Shown here: piece after piece, positions 56,295 through 64,000 of the stretch
Position numbering within the stretch: position 1 is the first letter of the stretch
Layout of the letters: each line of letters starts with the position of its first letter
DNA from: Cladophialophora immunda
Lineage: Eukaryota; Ascomycota; Eurotiomycetes; Chaetothyriales; Herpotrichiellaceae
Assembly: GCF_000835495.1 (NCBI RefSeq)
Contig: NW_015622547.1
Location: 62,001 to 126,000, forward strand
Direction: 5' to 3'
Length of the DNA: 64,000 nucleotides
Translations under genes and position numbers: made by a program
The notes under the pieces: generated by a model
The model's database searches: none
What the model was told of the DNA's origin: nothing
Seen by the model: only the letters and a program-made list of their open reading frames with translations

Positions 56295-57557
56295 ATGGCT
56301 GAGGAACCCTCGTCGACCTTCTCCCTTGCCGGCAAAGGCCTCAAAATCGACAGCAAAGAAGATCTTGAGAAACACATCGACCTACTCACATCGTCCTCCT
56401 CGGTCACCCATATCGATCTCTCTGGAAATACGTTAGGCGTGTCCGCATGCGCCGCGCTCGCACCGATCTTGGCCTCAAAGTCGACTCTCCAAAGCGCCGA
56501 CCTCCACGACATTTTCACCTCGCGTCTCCTTGATGAGATCCCCCCAGCATTATCGTCCCTTCTCACTGCCTTGCTCGAGTGCCCCAACCTCCACACGATA
56601 GACCTGAGCGACAATGCGTTCGGGCTCAACACGAAGGATCCTCTCGTCGATTTCCTGTCCAAACACACCCCGCTAAAACACCTGGTCTTAAATAACAATG
56701 GCATGGGTCCCGAGGCGGGCACGGCGATTGCCGAAGCACTCATCAAGCTTGCAGAGAGAAAAGAGGCGGCTAGGAAAGAAGGGAAGAACGTGCCACACCT
56801 GGAAAGCATTGTATGTGGTCGCAATAGGTTGGAGAACGGAAGCATGCCCGCCTGGGCGAGGGCTTACGAGGCACACAAGGCCGGAATTAAAAGCGTGAAG
56901 ATGACCCAAAATGGTATCCGACCAGAGGGCATCTCCCACCTGATATCTTCTGGCCTATCGAAATGCGAAAATCTCGAGGTGCTAGACATGCAAGACAACA
57001 CGTTCACACTGAAGGGTGCGCAGGCGCTCGCGAGAGCGCTGAATGGCTGGTCCAATCTCAAAGAACTAGGTGTTGGTGACGACCTGCTGGGCGCTCGTGG
57101 TGCGATCAAAGTTTTCGAGTCGTTCTCCGGGGGCGGTAACGAGAGTGTGGAGATCCTCAGATTACAGTACAATGATATCACCCCAGCGGGCGTGAAGTCA
57201 CTGCTAAGAGCTGCAAAACACGATCTGCCCAGGTTACGACGGGTGGAATTGAACGGGAACAAGTTTGAGGAGGAGGACCCCTCAATCGAAGAGTTGGCTG
57301 CACTGTTGAGCGACAGAAAAGATGAGCTGGGCAAGGACGAGGACCCAGAGGGCCATTGGGGACTGGACGACTTGGATGAACTGGAAGGAGAAGAGGAGGA
57401 GGAGGAGGAAGAAGCCGAAGAGGAGGAAGAGGAGGAGGAAGAGCTAGCAGAGAGAATCCTCCAGGAGGCTGAGGAGGCCGAGGAGGAGAAGGTTGCAGAG
57501 GAGAAGGATAAAGAAGTCGATGAATTGGCCAAAGCCCTGGAAAAGACGCATGTATGA
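56295..57557 (+). CDS. rna1: Ran GTPase-activating protein (RNA1/RanGAP)
   Basis: Single exon, 420 residues. Leucine-rich repeats run from about residue 35 to 340, e.g. VTHIDLSGNTLGVSACAALA, LHTIDLSDNAFG, LEVLDMQDNTFTLKGAQALA and EILRLQYNDITPAGVKSLL, the RNH1/RanGAP-type 28-29-residue repeat. NNNGMGPEAG and CGRNRLENGSM are characteristic of RanGAP, including the conserved Arg region used to stimulate GTP hydrolysis. The C-terminal tail is highly acidic (long runs of Glu), as in yeast Rna1. Known role: cytoplasmic activation of Ran GTPase, which sets the direction of nuclear transport. Housekeeping gene next to the accessory block. Confidence 0.95.
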   Translation: MAEEPSSTFSLAGKGLKIDSKEDLEKHIDLLTSSSSVTHIDLSGNTLGVSACAALAPILASKSTLQSADLHDIFTSRLLDEIPPALSSLLTALLECPNLHTIDLSDNAFGLNTKDPLVDFLSKHTPLKHLVLNNNGMGPEAGTAIAEALIKLAERKEAARKEGKNVPHLESIVCGRNRLENGSMPAWARAYEAHKAGIKSVKMTQNGIRPEGISHLISSGLSKCENLEVLDMQDNTFTLKGAQALARALNGWSNLKELGVGDDLLGARGAIKVFESFSGGGNESVEILRLQYNDITPAGVKSLLRAAKHDLPRLRRVELNGNKFEEEDPSIEELAALLSDRKDELGKDEDPEGHWGLDDLDELEGEEEEEEEEAEEEEEEEEELAERILQEAEEAEEEKVAEEKDKEVDELAKALEKTHV

Positions 57558-58211
57558 ACGACAATCGACGCCGGATTAGAGTCGCAGCGCATATTTGGGT
57601 GTGGTTCGAGACATCAGGAATTCTTTTATTTTGGCGGACAGAGCGAACAGAGCATAGCACAACACGATACCCCGATAGACAACAAGTCACAATCTTGAAC
57701 AAGCCGTACATTTTTCGTCCGCTCAAATCCACTCTATGTTACTGTGCTGTCCGCATCTCAGCTCGGTCCATCGAATGCAAGGTTCTCGTGATTAGAAGGG
57801 CGCAAGTCTGTAACGCGCTATGTCGCCTGTTCTGAGTCGACGTGCTAAAGACTTGGTCCTGTATGGAGGGTGCTCTTATGGGGAGCAAGCCTCTGCCTTC
57901 CCCTGTAGTGAAAGTAACCCCCTTGCATATCATTTGGCTAGCCACATTTCGCGAAGCCATATCGGCCGTCGGGGTGGGATGAGTGTAGGCTCCCACTTGG
58001 TAATCTTGTAGATTTAGCTGAGCGTCCTTCAAACTCAGGCTGACAGGAGTAGTACCGCTATTTCCGCATTCAATTCGGCGGTTTGACAGCAACTCTCCAA
58101 CAGTTGCTCGACCTGGGGGGGGGGGGGGGGGATCTTTTATAGTGCTAGGAAGCCTTGTAAGCCCCTGGGAGATGGGAGGTTGCAACGTCCACGTCTTATG
58201 AAACAATGGAG
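57558..58211. other. Convergent intergenic gap with poly-G run
   Basis: About 650 bases between the RanGAP and EMC3 stops. No gene; a 17-G homopolymer lies inside. Confidence 0.5.
58115..58131. repeat. Poly-G homopolymer (17 G)
   Basis: Seventeen consecutive G on the + strand between two convergent genes. The exact length is a likely sequencing uncertainty. Confidence 0.8.
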
Positions 58212-59067
58212 CTAGCTGCCATAGATGCGTAAGAGCCGATCCTCTACGCCATCAAGAATGCTCCAATGATCCAGAACCTCCAGATTTTCAGCCTCCGCCT
58301 GGAACATCTTGTGAGGCTCCTGGCCTGGACCGAAGGGATTGGCATTTGCGCCCGGATTCATTTGCGCCATCTGCTGCGCCATCTGGCTGGCCGCGTTCTC
58401 ATTGCCGAGAATGAAGATGAAAACGCTTTGAAGCCCGAAGAGACATAAAAAGTACCACGACAAGCTGGACACCCATCTGACATCCAGGTCTCGAGTCATG
58501 ACGCCTGACTGCAACATAGACTTGAATCGAATAGTGAGTGGGAAGGGCAGCTTGAGAATGACGAAGCCCGCGAAGAAGGCGTTGATCCAGGACATGATCA
58601 GTGTCTGAGGGATCATCATCGCCATGTTTCCTTTCATCATTCCCATCATACCCTCCATGGCCGCAGGGTCAGACATTGGATTTGCTGCGCCTTGATCCTT
58701 GGAGTCCGGCCCTCCTTTCAAAAACGTGCCCTTGTGGTAGCCATCGACAAGGTATTCTTTCCGGCGGTTGAACGAAGGTGTGGTCACCGCGGCAGCTGCG
58801 TTATTGCGCAGGTTGATGCCACGGAGAAGCGCTTGCCGTTCACGAGACTCGGGAAGGCTGTTCGGAGGTTTGGGCGGAGTATGTAGTAGAACCGTGGCGT
58901 AGTGTCGGAGGACTCCGGTCAATATCATCACAATGGTAATGGGCAGTAAGATCCAATAGCTTTTGAAGCATGTCAGTCAGTAAAGAGCAGATATTGTGTC
59001 TGGAGAAAGCAACTCACAACAGAGCGGGATCACGATGGATCATTTGCTCCGTCCCTTCGACAGCCAT
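58212..59067 (-). CDS. EMC3: ER membrane protein complex subunit 3 (EMC3)
   Basis: Two exons (59067-59018, 58959-58212; 57-nt intron) give 265 residues, the usual EMC3 length. Three membrane helices: YWILLPITIVMILTGVLRHY, TLIMSWINAFFAGFVILKLP and SSLSWYFLCLFGLQSVFIFI. Between helices 1 and 2 is the conserved cytosolic segment ending NMAMMIPQTLIMSW, a hallmark of the Oxa1-superfamily insertases. The short tail ends WSILDGVEDRLLRIYGS. Known role: with EMC6 it forms the insertase core that places tail-anchored and multi-pass proteins into the ER membrane. Housekeeping gene. Confidence 0.95.
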
Positions 59068-59588
59068 CTTGTTGTCGACCGTAGTCCCGCAGAGAGTGCG
59101 AATAGGTACGCAGGCTAACTTGATGTAGGACCGTGATCGTGCTCTCGATATTGAGATGGGCGAGGAGACTTTAAGCAGCGGCCCGGGAAACCTGCCTAAT
59201 TCTTGAACCGTTGAGGATGTGGGGCCTTTCCGCCCAAAAAGGGTCTATATTGACTTCAGATCCATGTTCACACCGTTATGCTCCAGGAGACTGCCTTGTA
59301 AACACAGAGATGAAGGATATTGGACGAGGCGCTCTACATGGTGTCATGACGTGATATTCGCCGGTGTATATCGACACAACAACAATTGAAAAATCGCAAG
59401 GTTTGCCAGGTCAACAATGGCATGCAGCAAGTGTGAGTATGAAGTATTTCATGAACGTGAGTCATATTATATCTCCTTATGGAGACGGCGCCTTCTCTAG
59501 ACGCGAAGCAGGCTTGCTATCCACATAAAGACGAATACCACCACAAAAGCCAACCCTCGCTCTCCTTCATTTGCCTATGGCGCATTCT
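59068..59588. other. Intergenic region, EMC3 promoter
   Basis: About 520 bases, no supported gene. Confidence 0.5.
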
Positions 59589-59972
59589 TCATAGGCCAAC
59601 CCATTCCTCAGCCTCGTCGGCGCCCTCAGCCTTGTCGACAAGCTCCCATTCCGCCAGCTCACAGGCCTCGCATGTCTTCATCACAGCCAGCTCCTTGTAC
59701 TTCGCGACCTTGATCAAGTGTTTTGGGCATTTTGGCTTTTCCACCCAGCTGACGGCCCATAGCCCTTTGCATGTCTGATAGTTCTTGCAAATGTACAGGA
59801 TAATGCCCTCCAATTTGTGGTCATCGTCAGTCTGCTTCTCGTTGATCGATGAGAGAATGGCAGACGCGTCGGTAGGAGGTTCGTTAACGAATTGGACGTT
59901 GCTGCGAATGGGGAGGAGAGTGCGACCATTGCCGGAGAGGGTGGGTGAGTTGGTGGGGACTTTGGTGGCCAT
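59589..59972 (-). CDS. Small protein with Cys/LWAV-x-W motif, paralog 1
   Basis: Single exon, 127 residues from ATG 59972. The N-terminal half is polar and low in pattern. The core reads YICKNYQTCKGLWAVSWVE, then YKELAVMKTCEACELAEWEL, followed by an acidic tail. Four cysteines as two pairs (C-x5-C and C-x2-C) suggest a small zinc site, with LWAV-x-W between them. No signal peptide or membrane helix. The neighbouring gene on the same strand carries the same core, which supports both as real. I do not recognise a named family. Confidence 0.65.
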   Translation of the reverse strand: MATKVPTNSPTLSGNGRTLLPIRSNVQFVNEPPTDASAILSSINEKQTDDDHKLEGIILYICKNYQTCKGLWAVSWVEKPKCPKHLIKVAKYKELAVMKTCEACELAEWELVDKAEGADEAEEWVGL

Positions 59973-60416
59973 TGTATTGTCTCGTTTGACTTTGGGGATT
60001 GGACGTTGGAAAAAGTTTAGATCGAGTTGAGGACGTGGGAATCTTTGTCGCGGGCAGTTGATGTGCTTGTCGTGGCTGTACCGGCTTGATTCTGTGTGTG
60101 CGAAATAGTGGAGCGATACGCTTGCTTAGTTTGATCGGACAAGATACTGAGGAAGTAAAGAATTTGGATGGATGAGAAGAATAAAAGAGACGAAGGATTT
60201 TGTGCGCAAACATCTGTCGTGAACAGTGAAGACATGGCGAAAAAGCGGCGGCATATCCTTGGCTCATCACACTGTCTGGTACTTGTCCGGCGGACGCTGG
60301 CACCCTGTGCAAAAGCTGGACTTTGATGTGGCATCGGTTTCCATAGCCAAGAAGCCTTGCTACCCAGCCTTGTCCAAGGAGGGCGACAGCCGAGCTTTGG
60401 ATAGCCCAGCATCCTC
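59973..60416. other. Intergenic region between the two paralogs
   Basis: About 440 bases, no supported gene; should hold the paralog 1 promoter. Confidence 0.5.
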
Positions 60417-60980
60417 TTATGGTCGCACCAGCTCAGTGTCCACATGCGCGTCTCTGTGTTCGATCGCAGCAGAGCCAAAGTGGTTGATGACACTCCATTC
60501 CTCGTTCGCATCGCTTTCCTCGATGAAATCCCACGAAAGATCCTTTGCCAAAGTCTTGTCTGTTCCTTCAGCGGGTTCACCCAAAGCAATATCCTCGAAT
60601 CCCGCAGTGGACATTATCCTACTCTTCTCTCCTCCGATCTCATTCTGTAGTCTCTCGAACAGTCCCTCTTGTTGCTTTGCTTCCTGCTTTGCCGTATGCT
60701 GTGCCTCTTCCTTCACGAACTCCCTTGCCTTCAACGCATTCTTGCACAATGAGCACAATTTGGGGATGGCTCTTTGCTTGTATGAACTCAGATCTATGGT
60801 GTTTGGGATTTTCTTCCGCGGTCGCGCACACCACTGCACAGCCCAGAGAAAGCCACAATCATCATTGCAGCAATAGTGGTATTCGATGCCATCAGTTGGT
60901 TTGCCATTAAGCGTCAATGGTGGTACTGCGAGCATGGTGACGTGCAGTGAAAACTGCCCAATCTTGAGAAAACTGCCCAT
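60417..60980 (-). CDS. Small protein with Cys/LWAV-x-W motif, paralog 2
   Basis: Single exon, 187 residues from ATG 60980 (MGSFLKIGQFSLHVTML); the frame is open further upstream, so a longer protein is possible. The core YHYCCNDDCGFLWAVQWCA, then YKQRAIPKLCSLCKNALKAREF, aligns with paralog 1: paired Cys, LWAV-x-W, YK-x2-A-x2-K, CxxC. A charged, probably coiled-coil helix follows (EEAQHTAKQEAKQQEGLFER), and an acidic C terminus with DLSWDFIEE and NEEWSVINHFG. No secretion signal. Likely an intracellular zinc-binding or adaptor-type protein; function unknown. Confidence 0.65.
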   Translation of the reverse strand: MGSFLKIGQFSLHVTMLAVPPLTLNGKPTDGIEYHYCCNDDCGFLWAVQWCARPRKKIPNTIDLSSYKQRAIPKLCSLCKNALKAREFVKEEAQHTAKQEAKQQEGLFERLQNEIGGEKSRIMSTAGFEDIALGEPAEGTDKTLAKDLSWDFIEESDANEEWSVINHFGSAAIEHRDAHVDTELVRP

Positions 60981-62455
60981 AATTTGATCACCAAGCACTT
61001 TTTTGTTGTCTCGAACTGAAGGAGAAAGAATGCTGTGTGAATGAGATGGGCTGATTTCGCAGGCTTTAGTCGTCCCTCTGGTCGTGAATTGTGTCAATTT
61101 GAACTTTCTGAGGAAGGTGAGTCCGTGAAGAAGGATGATCTCGCACCAACAGACTGGCTGTGATACCAGCTGTAGTGGAGCTAATAACGATGAATTGTAA
61201 AATACCCTTGCGAGGTCGGCGAAATGTGATGCAAAGTAATGCTGAAGACAGTGAAAAGATGGGCAAAGCGTGTGAGAAGAGAGAGTGTTCAAGGTTTCGA
61301 GGACCTGTTTGGGTTTTGTGAAAAGAATGGTTCCGGAATTTTCTCCCAAGGCTCACGAACTGACCGACCAACGTTGTCGCGGCGATAGTGACTGGATACG
61401 GTTGGTGAAGCATCTGTCCTGTCTGATCAAAACGTCCAAGGAAACTATTACCACTAAAGACCAATCCATATAAAGGGCATTTGACAATCAGCAGATGTGG
61501 CGACATGATTCCAAGAGCAAACGCTTCAACGGCAAAAGAAACAGCACAAAGACCTTCTGTATGGAAAAGCCAGCACCTGGATCGGATACTCCACTTTTGC
61601 CGCCTAATCGTTTGAGTTCTGGGTCGTTGGAAACTGTTCTTTAGCATCTTTGGAGGAAAGAGGGCGATAGGCTTCTTTTCCCACCGCATTGCCGTCGCAA
61701 GTTTGTGCGTATCGATCTGCAATGATCCTCCGCATGAGCTTTGACAAGAATTGCTTCGTGCTTGTTTGCACGTTTGTTGCTGCGCTGCCAGGCAAGCCTT
61801 TGCTCGGTGCCGGTGCATCCTAATCATGGACAGGGAACAGGATGCTACCAATCAGGAATGTGGAGTCTGGTGATTGCATAGCCGGCCTGTTTCGAATGTA
61901 AAGACAAAGGGCCTAAACATGGTGGAAAGAGCTTATTGTCAGTGAGCCTGTTGCGACAATGTGTGGAACCCTCGTCCATATTATTGAATAGCTCTCAAAT
62001 TTGCGTTGGGATATTGAACGTCCATGATTTGCAATCCGCCCGGTGGCACAGTGGTTCTTCAGGCGTTGACTCGTCACTTTTCATTCTGCAATATGTATCA
62101 GGTGAAGAATCGGCCAAAACAAGCCACCCTGTGTCACTTTGCGTGAAGTCAGCCCTTCCAGGATGTCGGCGAGGTAGGCAGTCTATCACTGAAGACTCCA
62201 GTACCGAGCATTACCGAATAGTGCAGTTGGAGGTTCTTGTCACCCTCATCGGGGCGTGTCAATTTTCGAACATTGCCGATGTGGACCTCTCTTCCAAGGT
62301 GCATAAAAGCCGCTCCCCTAAGCTTCACCGTTCCTTCGTAGCTCATCCTAACAAAAATATAACCACATTATCGACAAGAAAAGCGAGAGCTTGGACCTTC
62401 ACCTAGAAACGTGACATCAATTTCCAGCAACAAGAAAGTGAGCATTCTATTCACA
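60981..62455. other. Gene-poor 1.5 kb region
   Basis: Several overlapping frames on both strands, none with recognisable motifs or good splice support. Nothing firm seen. Confidence 0.45.
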
Positions 62456-62674
62456 ATGGCAGAAATCAACTTCGGCATTACCATCAACTTCGGGCGTGGC
62501 AGCTAGAATAGTCCGGGGTTTCACCACCATCAGGTGGCTCAAGATCAGAATCGCGCTCCAGGAAATGATTCACCATCTTGATTGTTGTCATCTGAGGCGA
62601 CGGGCCCAGGACAAGCAGCCAGTCATCGAGGAATTAACGGCGGAGACAAGAAATGGTACATCGGCTGTACCTAA
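62456..62674 (+). pseudogene. Possible small decayed gene
   Basis: An ATG opens MAEINFGITINFGRGS and meets TAG at 62504. The same frame continues with protein-like sequence (NSPGFHHHQVAQDQNR), a TGA at 62579, then GINGGDKKWYIGCT and TAA at 62672. There is no splice pair to skip either stop. It may be a relic of a short gene or coincidence; family not recognised. Confidence 0.25.
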
Positions 62675-63099
62675 GTTGCCAACAACGATCACCAATATCG
62701 ACTATGCGCTTCGAACAACAAAGTGGCTTGGAGATTGGTGCACTTGGTGATTATGTGTTGACCGGTTGAGCTGCGCATGGACGACAGAATTGGCTCTAAG
62801 TGCACTCTTGCGCATGAATACGAGTGCAGAACGGATTCTTGTGAAGCAGGCGGGGGACTCTGGAGAGGTGGTCCATCAGTAGCCGGTCTTTGAGAACTGA
62901 AGCCGCGGAAGCTGGCCAGCACCGCATAAGTACCAGTCAAAAAAGGACATTCAAGCTCAGCTCCTCAAATTCGTCCTTAGTGCTTTCCCGGTCGGTTTTG
63001 TGTATGGATTGAATGGCACGCAATGTAGTTAGTTGCAGGTTCCGGACAGGCGAAAATCCCCAGTAACAGGACTGACTGCCTTTGCGCGGGCATTTGGTG
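62675..63099. other. Intergenic region downstream of NDUFAF2
   Basis: About 425 bases up to the NDUFAF2 stop. Only short frames on either strand, none with recognisable motifs; nothing firm seen. Confidence 0.45.
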
Positions 63100-63724
63100 T
63101 CATCGTTTTGCAGCCCCAGGAGCCCACGAGTCCGGAGCCCAATTTGCTCCGGGGTTTGAGCCTGTGGCTTCTGATTTCTTCCGCTGATTTGTATTGCTCT
63201 CAATACTATTGCTCATCTTCTCTGATCGGGGCTCCTCGCTGTGAATATGTTCGGCTCGAGTGCGATCTTGTTGGGGGTTACCCGACAACAAGGGAGTGGT
63301 GACCGTCTGCTTTGGCTTCTCAATGTACCTTGCCTTTGCAGCCCATCTCTCATCGGCCAGTCTGGCATTAATCTTCAGTTGAGCCTGTCTCTGCATATCG
63401 GCGGCTTGTTCTTGCAGGGTCGGAGGATCGTTGCGGGTTTGGCGAAGCCATTGATGCCATTGAGGAGAGATCTGCACATCCGAAAGGGAGGAGAGAGTGG
63501 CTCGTCGTCGACCCTTAACTATGCGCCGCCATCTATTGTGGTTGAGGGCGTCTTTAAACTCCCAAAAGGTGTTGCCGTAGAGGTCTTGTCCTGTTGTAAT
63601 GTTAGTTTTCATCATCTTCCTTTAGCCTCGGGCTCATGCATTTGCACATACCAACGAGGAACCTCTTTCTCCATGGCAAGCGGAGCATCTTCCACCGCAG
63701 CCAAAGGTCTCGAAGCCCTCCCAT
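63100..63724 (-). CDS. Complex I assembly factor NDUFAF2/mimitin (NDUFA12 family)
   Basis: Two exons (63724-63652, 63590-63100; 61-nt intron) give 187 residues. Splicing joins WRKRFLVGQDLYGNTFWEFK, the start of the NDUFA12-like domain; then RWRRIVKGRRRA, ISPQWHQWLRQTRNDPPT, and LADERWAAKARYIE. The N terminus (MGGLRDLWLRWKMLRLPWRK) is basic and amphipathic, fitting mitochondrial import. The long polar tail without a folded pattern separates it from the structural subunit NDUFA12 and points to the assembly factor. Known role: late assembly of respiratory complex I on the matrix side. The last 276 bases of the window upstream contain its promoter and no other supported gene. Confidence 0.9.
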
Positions 63725-64000
63725 CTTGATGGCTGTGCGTCAGTTGCAGGTGTAGAATGTGCTCTGAATTGAATTAATGAATAGCTTGACGCATTGAGCG
63801 GGAGGCTGCATATGTGCTGCATATTTCTTGGATCGACGTCAACCCGCAGCAAGGCCCTGGTGGGCCCGGGCTCTGACTTCGTTTCATGCTCCACAGGAAC
63901 CGGCATAGCCATCTTTCATTGCCCTCTGCATGCGCGGCCACCGTCGGGTCTCTCGGTCCTAACATCTTCACTTGGATACTCTACTGCCTATTTGATAGTT

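Noticed and set aside
56864..57592. 242-codon Ser-rich minus-strand frame
   Set aside because: Antisense of the RanGAP Glu-rich tail and repeats (GAG/GAA read backwards as Ser/Leu). No motifs of its own.
61066..61851. 261-codon minus-strand frame
   Set aside because: No ATG-supported domain or composition typical of a protein; looks like an open frame by chance upstream of paralog 2.
1..64000. CRISPR arrays, bacterial operons, insertion sequences
   Set aside because: The window is clearly eukaryotic (introns, fungal gene families); no regular spaced repeats or prokaryotic transposase frames were seen.

Overview
The window looks like nuclear DNA of a filamentous ascomycete (Pezizomycotina). 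Genes are interrupted by many short introns (mostly 49-100 nt, often with a TACTAAC or CTAAC branch site). There are four Zn2Cys6 regulators, many oxidoreductases, and ordinary eukaryotic housekeeping genes (SLA1, YOS9, RanGAP, EMC3, NDUFAF2). The mix of Baeyer-Villiger monooxygenases, SDRs and regulators would suit a Eurotiomycete such as a black yeast relative (Chaetothyriales), but that placement is inference. Gene models were spliced by hand. A junction is called only when donor, acceptor and reading phase agree and the joined protein makes sense.

Layout. 1-7.6 kb: 3' part of an adenylate-forming (A-T-R) reductase, a Zn2Cys6 regulator and a single-exon Baeyer-Villiger monooxygenase, all on +. 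8-15 kb: a SURNod19-like membrane protein (-), a LITAF-like protein (+), a Zn2Cys6 regulator (-) and an aldo-keto reductase (-). 16-26 kb: a Zn2Cys6 regulator (+), a Fe(II)/2OG-dioxygenase-like gene with an apparent one-base deletion (-), a gene-poor 2.4 kb, a four-helix membrane protein (+) and an SDR (-). 26.7-32.5 kb: SLA1 and YOS9 (both -). 33-39 kb: a gene graveyard with a broken protein-kinase-like gene (+) facing a broken ankyrin/NLR-N-terminus-like gene (-), a small Cys-rich ORF, and an AT-rich repeat-like tract.

39-55.2 kb is the most coherent accessory block. It holds a sugar-type MFS transporter (-), a cyclase-family hydrolase (-), an SDR (+), a Zn2Cys6 regulator (-), a second SDR (-), a 12-exon StcW/MoxY-type Baeyer-Villiger monooxygenase (-) and an HSL-type esterase (+). 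Together these could import a compound, oxidise an alcohol to a ketone, insert oxygen to give an ester or lactone, and hydrolyse it, under a local regulator. The substrate cannot be read from the sequence.

56-64 kb returns to housekeeping genes: RanGAP (+), EMC3 (-) and NDUFAF2 (-). Between EMC3 and NDUFAF2 lie two neighbouring small genes (-) whose products share a Cys/LWAV-x-W motif and look like paralogs of an unrecognised family.
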